From Rhodospirillaceae bacterium (GTDB lineage Bacteria; Pseudomonadota; Alphaproteobacteria; SP197): 64,000 nucleotides of DNA. The notes beneath the pieces were generated by a model, which saw only the letters and a list, made by a program, of their open reading frames with translations, was not told the DNA's origin and made no database searches. The stretch's first letter is position 1; every line of letters starts with the position of its first letter. This document shows, one piece after another, positions 55,800-64,000 of this stretch. The DNA lies in contig PBNE01000013.1 in assembly GCA_002722885.1 (NCBI GenBank), forward strand, positions 226,831-290,830. The letters run 5' to 3'. Both the position numbers and the translations under genes were made by a program.

Positions 55800-56780
55800 A
55801 TGCGGGTCAACATGCAGGGCAAGCCGGGGCGCTACAACGCGCCGTACTCGGGCGTGCCGACCTTTCTGCGCCAGGACTATTGCGACGACATCGAAACCAT
55901 GGATGCCGATATCGCGATCCTGGGCGTGCCAACCGATGAAGGGTCGCCGTTCATGGCCGGCTCACGCTTTGCGCCGCGCAGCATCCGCGAGCACAGCCTG
56001 CGCTTCAGCCCTGAGGGCTACTACAACGTTCTGACCGACAAGAACTACCTGCTGTGGGAGACCGCTAACCGCCGGATGGTCGATGTCGGTGATACCGATG
56101 TGCTGGGCACGAGTATCGAACAGACCTTTGAGAACATCACCCATGATGTCGAGGCGATCCTGGACCGCGGCGCGATGCCGGTGATCATCGGCGGGGATCA
56201 CGCGATCACCTATCCTATCGTGCGCGCCTTCAAGGAACCGATCCATGTGCTGCATTTCGATGCGCACATGGACTACCAGCCCTTTGTGCACGACTTGCGG
56301 TTCACCAATGGCCATGCCTTCCGGCACATCAAGCCGATGATGCATGTGATGTCGCTGACCCAGATCGGCATCCGAAGCCTGCGCAGTGCGATGCAGGAGT
56401 TCATCGACGCCCGTGCCGAAGGCAGCCGGATCGTCACCATGGATGAGATCTACAGCCGCGGGCCCGCCGGTTTCGTATTCGATACGCTGCCCAAGGGCGA
56501 AAAGGTCTATGTCTCCATCGACGTCGATGTCTTTGATATGCCGCTCATTCCCGGCTGTGTGTCGGCCGAGCCCGGCGGCATGACCTATCAGGAGCTGCGC
56601 GACATCCTGAATGCCATCGCCCAGCACATGGAGATCGTGGGCTTCGACTTTGTCGAGGTCAACCCGCAGCTTGATGTCGGCACCGGCATCACAAGCTACA
56701 TCGGCGCCCACACCATCCTGGAGTTCTTGGGAGCGATCTGCGAGCAGCCCTGGTGGCACAAGCGCACGGGGCGCGGCTGA
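55800..56780 (+). CDS. speB: agmatinase/arginase family ureohydrolase
   Basis: GVPTDEGSPFMAGSRFAPRSIREHS...IIGGDHAITYPIV...HFDAHMDYQ...SIDVDVFDMPLIPG. Confidence 0.88.
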   Translation: MRVNMQGKPGRYNAPYSGVPTFLRQDYCDDIETMDADIAILGVPTDEGSPFMAGSRFAPRSIREHSLRFSPEGYYNVLTDKNYLLWETANRRMVDVGDTDVLGTSIEQTFENITHDVEAILDRGAMPVIIGGDHAITYPIVRAFKEPIHVLHFDAHMDYQPFVHDLRFTNGHAFRHIKPMMHVMSLTQIGIRSLRSAMQEFIDARAEGSRIVTMDEIYSRGPAGFVFDTLPKGEKVYVSIDVDVFDMPLIPGCVSAEPGGMTYQELRDILNAIAQHMEIVGFDFVEVNPQLDVGTGITSYIGAHTILEFLGAICEQPWWHKRTGRG

Positions 56781-56786
56781 CCTGAG

Positions 56787-57626
56787 CTAACTCCGGATCG
56801 TTGCGCGGCGCATGCGGCGGCGGAAACCCTGTCCGCCCTTGATCGCGGCAAGGTCATCTTCGAGCGCGATGTGCATGGTGCAGCGGTTGTCCCAGATCAC
56901 CACATCACCGGGTGACCAGCGATAACGGCAGGTGAAGATGTCCTGAGTGGCGTGGCGCTCGAGGTGGTCGAGGATCATGGTGCTCTCCTCGTCGGTCATG
57001 CCCTCGATGCGGTGGCAGTAGCTCGGGCAGATCAGCAGCGATTCCTGGCCGGCCTCGGGATGGATGCGGACGAAGGGGTGCGCAGTGATCTGCTGCTCTG
57101 AGCCTTCCTTGTGCTGCATCTTCATGCCCTTGAAGTTCTGTGAATGGCGCGTCGGCTTGCCGGAATCGTGGATTGCGCGCAGCTCACGCAGGGTTTTTTT
57201 CATGCCGTCCGAGAGCATCTCCCAGGCCAGAGTCATGTTGGCAAAGAGCGTGTCGCCGCCTACGGGAGGAACCTCCAGGGCATACAACACGGCCCCGGCC
57301 GGCGGCTGCTCACGAAAGGTCATATCGGCGTGCCAGCGATGGCCGAAGTTGATGACCTCGTCGGGTTCCTTGACGATCTCGATCAGCTCGGGATGGCCTT
57401 CGATGCCGTGGACGAAGGGGTAGTCCTCAAGCTCGCCGAAGCGTCGTGCGAAGGCAACGTGTTCGTCCGGCGTCAGTTCCTGTTCGGGAAAGAACAGAAC
57501 GTGATGTTCGAGATAAGCGTCATGAATTGTCGCCCAGCCAGCGTTGTCGAGCGGCTGTGCCAGATCGACGCCGAGAACCTCGGCACCGATCGCCGTGGCA
57601 TAGGGACGTATCTGCGGACCAGACAT
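56787..57626 (-). CDS. TauD/TfdA family Fe(II)/2OG dioxygenase
   Basis: WHADMTFREQPPAGAVLYALEVPPVGGDTLFANM...WSPGDVVIWDNRCTMHIALEDD. Confidence 0.9.
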   Translation of the reverse strand: MSGPQIRPYATAIGAEVLGVDLAQPLDNAGWATIHDAYLEHHVLFFPEQELTPDEHVAFARRFGELEDYPFVHGIEGHPELIEIVKEPDEVINFGHRWHADMTFREQPPAGAVLYALEVPPVGGDTLFANMTLAWEMLSDGMKKTLRELRAIHDSGKPTRHSQNFKGMKMQHKEGSEQQITAHPFVRIHPEAGQESLLICPSYCHRIEGMTDEESTMILDHLERHATQDIFTCRYRWSPGDVVIWDNRCTMHIALEDDLAAIKGGQGFRRRMRRATIRS

Positions 57627-57685
57627 GCTGTGGTCTCCTGATATCGGAGGACCATGCTACCCGAGATAGCGTCGACGAAAAGCCC

Positions 57686-57991
57686 TCAGGCGGTCTGTGT
57701 TTCGGCGTCTTCGGTCGTCACGGCCTTGGCGCGCCACGGCCGTGCTGCCAGCACCAGCACCACACCGAGGACTGCCGGGACGATCCAGGCCGGCCACTGC
57801 AGGACCGGCAGGACGACATTCAGCCAGAGATCGGGATCGATCTGCTTTTCGACAAGGGCGCCGAAGCCCACCAGGCTGTTGGGATCGATCGACGCCCAGA
57901 TCTGGCCGGTCGTGTCGCCGCCCGCAAACACCAGGGGTCCTGCTGCTCCCAGCAACAACAATCCCCCCAGAACAAGCATGGTTCTGTTCAT
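57686..57991 (-). CDS. small membrane protein
   Basis: MNRTMLVLGGLLLLGAAGPLVFAGGD...WPAWIVPAVLGVVLVLAARPWRAK. Confidence 0.6.
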   Translation of the reverse strand: MNRTMLVLGGLLLLGAAGPLVFAGGDTTGQIWASIDPNSLVGFGALVEKQIDPDLWLNVVLPVLQWPAWIVPAVLGVVLVLAARPWRAKAVTTEDAETQTA

Positions 57992-58080
57992 GGTCTTCTC
58001 CGTCACACCTACCCCAAAGATGGGCATCCGCGCCTGTGTCGCAAGCTTTGATGCCGAAGCCGTGATCGCGGCGCGAGGGC

Positions 58081-59019
58081 TTGTCTAATGACGCTGTGCT
58101 TGTAAGATCGCGGTGGGACAAGAGCAGGAGAGATCTGATAGCGCTCCTCGATCAACGCAATCCAGAGACCATGGGTGAGGTTCAGGCCTCCCGGCCGGTC
58201 TCGCCCGAGCAGGTGGGCAAGGACGCCATTGATGCTTATCAGCGGGACGGGGTGATCTGTCTGCGCGGCGCCGTGTCGGACGATTGGCTAGCGGTCATCG
58301 AGCAGGGCGTGGACTATTTCCTCGGCGTCGGCGTCGACGACGGCGACCCGGCCAATGTCGTTGTCAAGCTCGACGGCGATACCGGCGGGTTCCACTACGG
58401 CACGGCGTTGTGGCAGAGTAACCCGTATCTGCGCCAGATCATCTTCGAAACGACCCTGCCCGATCTCTTCGGCAGCGTGCTCGAGACGCGATCCCTGAAC
58501 TTCTATTACGACTTCCTGATCATCAAGGACGCCGGGTGCCGCAGCGCGGTGACGCCGTGGCATCACGACCAATCCTACTACGTCATGCGGGGGCGCAAGA
58601 TCATCAACTGCTGGATTGCGCTCGATTCCATCCCCAAGGAGACGGCATTGCGCTTCGCCAGGGCCTCTCACAAGAGAGACGATCTGGCACGCGCCATTCA
58701 TTTCGATCCCAACCAGGATTACCCGGGTCTTTTGACCGAGCGTCCTCTGCCGCCCGATTTCGACAACGACCCCGACGCAGACATCATCACCTGTGCCATG
58801 GAGCCAGGCGATGCTCTGGTGTTCAACTGCCGCACCTTCCACACCGCACCGGGCAATCATCTGGATCGCCGTCGCGGGGCGCTTTCGCTCAACTTCATCG
58901 GTGATGATGTGACCTACTTCGACATGGCCCAGCTGCCGGACCCGCCGATCCGCGGTGAAGGATTGGTCGACGGGGGCTCCATCACCTGCGAGAGCTTTCC
59001 ACTGTTGCGGGAGTGGTAA
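58081..59019 (+). CDS. phytanoyl-CoA dioxygenase family protein
   Basis: YQRDGVICLRGAVSDDWLAVIEQGV...TPWHHDQSYYVMRGRKIINCWIALDSI...RTFHTAPGNHLDRRRGALSLNFIGDD; start codon uncertain (TTG at 58081 or ATG at 58171). Confidence 0.85.
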   Translation: MSNDAVLVRSRWDKSRRDLIALLDQRNPETMGEVQASRPVSPEQVGKDAIDAYQRDGVICLRGAVSDDWLAVIEQGVDYFLGVGVDDGDPANVVVKLDGDTGGFHYGTALWQSNPYLRQIIFETTLPDLFGSVLETRSLNFYYDFLIIKDAGCRSAVTPWHHDQSYYVMRGRKIINCWIALDSIPKETALRFARASHKRDDLARAIHFDPNQDYPGLLTERPLPPDFDNDPDADIITCAMEPGDALVFNCRTFHTAPGNHLDRRRGALSLNFIGDDVTYFDMAQLPDPPIRGEGLVDGGSITCESFPLLREW

Positions 59020-59022
59020 GCC

Positions 59023-59985
59023 TCAGTGACTGAGGTCGAAGGTCATCCAGCCTTGAACAATCGCGGCGCCATCGCTGGCGCGGGTGCATGAGATTTCTAG
59101 GTCGGCGAGCCTTTGGCCGTTCTCCTCACGGAGCGCGGTGATGCGGCCGTCATAAGTCAGGACATCGCCGGGCCAGAAGACTTCCCGAAACCGGCCTCGG
59201 AAGCTGCGTGCGTTCTCTTCACCCAGCCAGCGGCAGGCATAGCTGGCAAGGGCGCTGCCCTGCTGCATGCCGTACCCGAAGGGGCTGGGAAAACCATGCT
59301 GGCGGGCATAGGCGTGATCGTAGTGAAGTGGGTTGTCCTCACCGCAGGCGGCGAGATAGCGGCCAAGATCGAGCATGGTCAGCGTGCCGGCCTCGACAGG
59401 CCCCGGTCCCATACCAATGGAAAGATCCGACCACGTTGCGGTGGGCATGGCAGCGAAGGGATCGGCGGGCTGCTGGCTCTGGTAGTCGGGCTCGTAGGGT
59501 GGCGGCAGTGTGCCGGACGGTCCGTCGCCGCCGTCGTCGGACGCCGAAGTCGTGACGGTGGTGCAGCGCGCGTTGGCGACATGGTTGCCGCTCCGGTCGC
59601 GGAACTCGGTGAGCATGACAAGAAAGGTGAGCCCGCCGCCGCGTGTGCCCTGTTTTTCCGTCACCGACTCAAGGCAGGCACGACCGGTGAGGCTGTCGCC
59701 GGCGCGCGGCAGGGGCACGAAGAACTCATAGGATTCCTCGGCCAGGAGGGGAACCGAGAGATCATGGTCGATCTCTTCGAACAGTGTGCCGCGGGGGCGC
59801 TCGAGCGAATAGCCCCACTCGACATTCGCGATAGTCAGCAGGGTTGGCAGCATCGGCGGTGCCTCGGCCTCGAGATAGCAGGGCCAGGGTGCGTGGACTG
59901 CCTTGGCGAACTTGCGCAGGGCGCCGAGCTCGACGGGAAAGGTGAAGTCGGGGCCGAAACGGCCGATTAGATCGGGATTGATCAT
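59023..59985 (-). CDS. MaoC-like acyl dehydratase
   Basis: N-terminal dehydratase fold and C-terminal MaoC segment (NPLHYDHAYARQHGFPSPFGYGMQQGSALASYACRWLGE). Confidence 0.8.
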   Translation of the reverse strand: MINPDLIGRFGPDFTFPVELGALRKFAKAVHAPWPCYLEAEAPPMLPTLLTIANVEWGYSLERPRGTLFEEIDHDLSVPLLAEESYEFFVPLPRAGDSLTGRACLESVTEKQGTRGGGLTFLVMLTEFRDRSGNHVANARCTTVTTSASDDGGDGPSGTLPPPYEPDYQSQQPADPFAAMPTATWSDLSIGMGPGPVEAGTLTMLDLGRYLAACGEDNPLHYDHAYARQHGFPSPFGYGMQQGSALASYACRWLGEENARSFRGRFREVFWPGDVLTYDGRITALREENGQRLADLEISCTRASDGAAIVQGWMTFDLSH

Positions 59986-59987
59986 GG

Positions 59988-62102
59988 TCAGGGAGACTCC
60001 TCTGTTTCGCCTAGAACGACCAGTGCATCGACGGCAACGACGCTGTCGTCGCGGCTCAAAAGCACGGGATTGATATCAAGCTCCTGCACCGTGTCGGCGT
60101 GGGCAAGAGCAAAGCGCTCCACGGCACGGATTGCGTCCAGCAGATTGGCTGTTGCGTTCACCGTGAGATCGAGTCCAAGCCCCTCGACGACCGCGCTGAC
60201 CTCTCGGTCGCTGGCCGGCAGCAGCACCAGGCCGTACTGACGGGCCTCTTCGACATCCACGCCACCCAAGCCGATGACCAGCGCCAGACCCAGCTCCGGA
60301 TGCCGCTTGAGTCCGATGATTACCTCGGCGACGGGATCCTGCGTCATGGGTTCAACCAACACACGTTCCAGGCCATGACCGGGCGCGTGATGCTCAAGGT
60401 GGCGACGCATGGCGGCGATGGCCTCGTCGACGGCGTCACGGCCGGTGAGGTTCAGGCAGACGCCTCCCACCTTGCTCTTGTGGAGCAGTGTGGTGCTCAG
60501 GACCTTCAGGACGACGGGGAAGCCGATCGCCTCGGCGGCCTCGGCGGCCTGATCGACAGGCCCAGCCCAACTCCCGGCAACAGGGAGACCATGTGCTGCC
60601 ATCAGGGTCTTGCCCTCATGTTCGTCCAGGGCGCGGTTGCCACGAGGCGCGGTAATTGGGTGAATGGGTGAACCCGGCTCCGTGATGGCCTTGCGTGTGG
60701 CGCCATAGGCGACGGCCGCGCCCAGGGCGTCGAGGCATTCGGTGAAGCCGGTGAGCGGTGCGACGCCACCATCGAGCAGTTTCTGCCGGAGGTGGGGTTC
60801 GAGGCCTTCGGGGATGAGGGGTGAGGCGATGACCGGCATGTCGATCCAGTCCTTCAGAAGGAGCAGCGCATCGATGGTCGGCAGCCACGGCAGGTCACCG
60901 CCAGTGCTCCGACGCGGGATGTCGAGCATGAAGACGAAGCTGTCTGCGATACCCCGACTTGCGGTCTCGATACACCAGGCGATGGACTCGGGGTCATCGA
61001 GAGACACCTTGCGGTCGGTGCGCCAGGGCAGGTTGATGTCGAAAGGATTGGAAATCGTGACGTAGTCTTCCAGTGCCGGAGTGAGTTCGCGCACGGCGTT
61101 TTCGGGGATGGGTGGCAACGCCAGACCGCGCTCGGGAGCCTGATCGGCCAGCAGGGTTCCGGCGGCGCCGGAATAGGTCGCCACGACAACCCGATTGCCC
61201 CGAGGAACACAGCAGACAGCGAGCAGCTTGGTAGTCTCCACAAGCTGTTTGGGTGAATGGACCTGGATCAGGCAGAAGCGACGGATCAGGGCATCCCAGA
61301 AATCGTTGGGGACGGCGAGATTGCCGGTGTGGCTCAGCGATCGCTCGGCCGAGGCTGTCGTGCCGCCGCCGCGCAAAAGCACAACGGGGATGTTCTGTGC
61401 CATGGCTTTGGCCAGCGCCTCGGAGAGTGCCGCGCCGTCGGCAAGACCCTCGGCGTAGATGCCTACGGAGCGTACACGCGGGTCCTCCAGCACGGCATCG
61501 AGCACGTCGGCTGTGTCGATCACAGCCTGGTTGCCGACACTGACGGCGTAGCCCAAGGGAAAGGCGCGCTCGCCTCCCAACACGCCATAGAGGAACGCAC
61601 CGCTCTGGGAAATCAGGGCGACACCGTTCTCGTCGATGGGCTCGGAGGGTGTGTATTCGCCCCACATGGCGGCATTGTCGAAGGCGTTGATCAGGCCCAT
61701 GCAGTTGGGGCCGATCAGCGCCATGTCGCCGGCGGCCTCTGCCAGGGTGTTCTGGGCTTTGAGGCCCTCACCGCCGAGTTCACCAAAGCCCGTGGCATGG
61801 CAGACCACACCGCCGGCGCCCCGCTCAGAAAGGGCTGTGACCGCCTCGAGGGTGCGCTGGTTCGACATGGCAACAAAGGCGGCGTCTGGTGCGTCGTCGA
61901 GCGCATCGGCCGACGGCACGCACGGAACCCCTGCGATCTCATCGTGGCGCGGGTTGATCACCGACATGCGTCCCTCAAAACCGTTGTCGCGGCACAGGCC
62001 AATGACCCGCTCGAGATGGCCGCCGCCGACAAAGGTGATGTGCCGGGGTTTGAGCACCCGGCGCAAGTTGGCACGGCGACGTTGTTTCAGAGTCGTGGTC
62101 AT
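59988..62102 (-). CDS. ADP-forming acetate/acyl-CoA synthetase family protein
   Basis: N-terminal CoA-binding domain (ALIGPNCMGLINAFDNAAMWGEYTPSEPIDENGVALISQSGAF) and C-terminal ATP-grasp domain (GFPVVLKVLSTTLLHKSKVGGVCLNL). Confidence 0.9.
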   Translation of the reverse strand: MTTTLKQRRRANLRRVLKPRHITFVGGGHLERVIGLCRDNGFEGRMSVINPRHDEIAGVPCVPSADALDDAPDAAFVAMSNQRTLEAVTALSERGAGGVVCHATGFGELGGEGLKAQNTLAEAAGDMALIGPNCMGLINAFDNAAMWGEYTPSEPIDENGVALISQSGAFLYGVLGGERAFPLGYAVSVGNQAVIDTADVLDAVLEDPRVRSVGIYAEGLADGAALSEALAKAMAQNIPVVLLRGGGTTASAERSLSHTGNLAVPNDFWDALIRRFCLIQVHSPKQLVETTKLLAVCCVPRGNRVVVATYSGAAGTLLADQAPERGLALPPIPENAVRELTPALEDYVTISNPFDINLPWRTDRKVSLDDPESIAWCIETASRGIADSFVFMLDIPRRSTGGDLPWLPTIDALLLLKDWIDMPVIASPLIPEGLEPHLRQKLLDGGVAPLTGFTECLDALGAAVAYGATRKAITEPGSPIHPITAPRGNRALDEHEGKTLMAAHGLPVAGSWAGPVDQAAEAAEAIGFPVVLKVLSTTLLHKSKVGGVCLNLTGRDAVDEAIAAMRRHLEHHAPGHGLERVLVEPMTQDPVAEVIIGLKRHPELGLALVIGLGGVDVEEARQYGLVLLPASDREVSAVVEGLGLDLTVNATANLLDAIRAVERFALAHADTVQELDINPVLLSRDDSVVAVDALVVLGETEESP

Positions 62103-62289
62103 GGCGTGGCTTCCTCGATCAGCCAGTCGTGGGCCGCCTTGAGGGCGGGCCGCGCAGGGCACGGCGCGGATAGATCATGTAATAGACTCGTTGCAGTGCA
62201 ACGGCGAGGTCGAAGGGCTGGACTAGCCGACTGGCGACCAGATCGTCTTCGATGAAGCGCAGGTGGCCGAGTGCCACGCCCTGGCCGGT
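62099..62289 (-). pseudogene. C-terminal remnant of a LysR-type regulator (frameshifted)
   Basis: RC reading TGQGVALGHLRFIEDDLVASRLVQPFDLAVALQRVYYMIYPRRALRG, then frame change to PALKAAHDWLIEEATP*. Confidence 0.6.
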
Positions 62290-62469
62290 GTGTCTGATGA
62301 CATGCCGGCTCTCTTTGTGCGGACAGAAGCGGAAAAGTCGTGTGTCAGGGCGAAATAGTGACGATGGGCGCTAGGCGCGGACGCAAGGTTTTGACATGAT
62401 TCAAATCTAGGGATGAGAGGCAAGGGGCGTGAATGGCATCACGGACCCCTTTCGACGGGAGTTTGGACC

Positions 62470-63537
62470 ATGGCTAGGCAGGAAATGAGCGTGTCGCGGC
62501 GCACCATGTTGGCCATGGGCGCGGGCGGTCTTGCCCTGTCCGCACTTCCCGGTCTTGCCGGCGCCCAGGAGATGACCTTCTTCCGCATTGCGACCGGCGG
62601 CACGGCGGGGACCTACTATCCCGTCGGCGCGTTGATCGCGAATGTGATTTCGAACCCACCGGGTTCGCGTCCCTGTGACGAAGGCGGAAGCTGCGGCGTT
62701 CCGGGCCTGGTGGCTGCGGCACAGTCGTCCGAGGGCTCGGTTGCCAATGTCGAGGCCATTTCGGCCGGCCATGTCGAGTCGGGTTTCTGTCAGTCCGATG
62801 TCGTGTTCTGGGCCTATAACGGGTCAGGCATCTTTCAGGGGTCGGAACCGCGTCGCAACCTGCGGCTGATCGGTAGCCTCTATCCCGAGGTGGTGCAGAT
62901 CGTGGTCCGCCATAACTCCGGGATCGCCTCGATCCCCGATATGGCCGGCAAACGCATTTCGCTCGATGTCGAAGGGTCTGGCACCCTGGTCGATGCCCGT
63001 ATCATTCTGGAATCCTATGGTCTGACTGACGATGATCTGATGGCCGAGTACATCCAGCATGTTTCGGCCGTGACCAAGTTTCGCGAAGGCGAACTCGACG
63101 GTTTCTTTATCATTGCGGGATATCCGACCAACTCTGTCTTCGATCTTATTGAAGAGGGGCTGGCTGATCTTCTGCCGATCCCCGATCAGGATGCTCTGGG
63201 TCTTCTGACGGATAATCCGTTCTTCTCGCTGTCGGTGGTGCCGGAAGGAACTTATCCCGGAACACTCTATGTCCCGACACTGGCGATCGGTGCGCAGTGG
63301 ATTGTGACGCCGGAGCTGCCCGACGAGCTGGTCTATGGTATCACCCAGTCGCTGTGGCACGACAACAGCCGTGCCCTGCTGGATTCAGGTCACCCCGCCG
63401 CGCAACAGCTCAAGCTGTCGAACGCCCTGCTCGGTGCGTCGATCCCGCTTCATCCCGGGGCACGGGCCTATTACGAGGAGGTCGGCCTCGACCTCTCTCA
63501 TGTGCCGCTGCCGGACGATGACGAGGGTGCCGTCTAG
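62470..63537 (+). CDS. TAXI family TRAP transporter solute-binding protein
   Basis: Signal peptide; FFRIATGGTAGTYYPVGALIANVISNPPGSRPCDEGGSCGVPGLVAAAQSSEGSVANVEAI. Confidence 0.88.
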   Translation: MARQEMSVSRRTMLAMGAGGLALSALPGLAGAQEMTFFRIATGGTAGTYYPVGALIANVISNPPGSRPCDEGGSCGVPGLVAAAQSSEGSVANVEAISAGHVESGFCQSDVVFWAYNGSGIFQGSEPRRNLRLIGSLYPEVVQIVVRHNSGIASIPDMAGKRISLDVEGSGTLVDARIILESYGLTDDDLMAEYIQHVSAVTKFREGELDGFFIIAGYPTNSVFDLIEEGLADLLPIPDQDALGLLTDNPFFSLSVVPEGTYPGTLYVPTLAIGAQWIVTPELPDELVYGITQSLWHDNSRALLDSGHPAAQQLKLSNALLGASIPLHPGARAYYEEVGLDLSHVPLPDDDEGAV

Positions 63538-63543
63538 GCTCTC

Positions 63544-63999
63544 TCAGTATCCACGGTTGAGATCAGCGACATTCGTAAACGATTCGCCCGCCTTCATGCG
63601 TAGGTAATTGTCGGCGATCTGTGGGGCGCAGGTGCGCGCAATCGTGAAGGCCGCGATATGCGGGAAGGTCATGATCTTCGGGTGATGCCACAAGGGGTGA
63701 TCATCGGGCATTGGTTCGGTGCGCTGAACATCGAGCGACGCGCCTGCGAGATGGCCGCTGTCGATGGCTGCGATCAGGTCGCTATCGACGATGTGATGAC
63801 CACGGGCCGCGTTGACGATAAAGGCGCCGCGCTTCATCCAGCCGAAGCTCCGGGCCTTCAGGATGTCCCGCGTTTCCGGCGTGAGAGGCAGCAGGCAGAT
63901 CACGACATCACAGGGCGCTAGGAATTCCTCCAACTGATCGCTGCCGTGGAAACAGGTGACGTCCTCGATGGTCTTCTGCGTCCGGCTCCAGCCACGCAC
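63544..63999 (-). CDS. D-2-hydroxyacid dehydrogenase (glyoxylate/hydroxypyruvate reductase-like), incomplete at window edge
   Basis: DVVICLLPLTPETRDILKARSFGWMKRGAFIVNAARGHHIVDSDLIAAIDSGHLAGASLDVQRTEPMPDDHPLWHHPKIMTFPHIAAFT. Confidence 0.85.
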   Translation of the reverse strand: MRGWSRTQKTIEDVTCFHGSDQLEEFLAPCDVVICLLPLTPETRDILKARSFGWMKRGAFIVNAARGHHIVDSDLIAAIDSGHLAGASLDVQRTEPMPDDHPLWHHPKIMTFPHIAAFTIARTCAPQIADNYLRMKAGESFTNVADLNRGY

Positions 64000-64000
64000 C

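Noticed and set aside
1-64000. CRISPR arrays, rRNA genes, long tandem repeats
   Set aside because: None seen on reading; the only clear dispersed repeat found is the 64-nt IS end.

Overview
High-GC, alphaproteobacterial-looking chromosomal window, read by eye from the supplied ORF track plus manual reading of both strands; no database search was run. Main blocks: (1) 0-5.1 kb, assorted oxidoreductases: a broken TlpA-like thioredoxin, cupin, GST, Rieske oxygenase, molybdopterin oxidoreductase and the 5' stub of a hydrolase. (2) 5.1-5.8 kb, a junction scar containing a tRNA-Arg(CCT)-like gene whose two halves do not pair with each other, next to two truncated ORFs. (3) 5.75-16.2 kb, a co-directional minus-strand cluster of three multiheme c-type cytochromes (4+10+5 = 19 CxxCH motifs), a membrane b-type-like protein, a cNMP-binding/4Fe-4S fusion, an outer-membrane beta-barrel and an FAD/2Fe-2S reductase. 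This is the best candidate for an undescribed electron-transfer system. (4) 17.2-25.7 kb, an RpoE-ChrR (ECF11-type) singlet-oxygen module with GPx, FAD amine oxidase, DUF1365, SDR, SnoaL-like, DUF3833-like and CFA-synthase genes. I found two full TGATCC-N16-CGTAAA promoter matches and two one-mismatch matches. (5) 25.6-27.5 kb, an AT-richer foreign insert (esterase, integrase stub) that truncates an MFS gene. (6) 27.5-50 kb, a catabolic region (LLM oxidoreductases, Rieske, CocE, C69, DMGDH-like, enolase superfamily, MauG-like) with an unusually high density of pseudogenes. (7) 50-64 kb, intact catabolic genes (MBL, GGT, PhyH, HutD, agmatinase-like, TauD, MaoC, ADP-forming acyl-CoA synthetase, TAXI receptor). 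No CRISPR array or rRNA seen.
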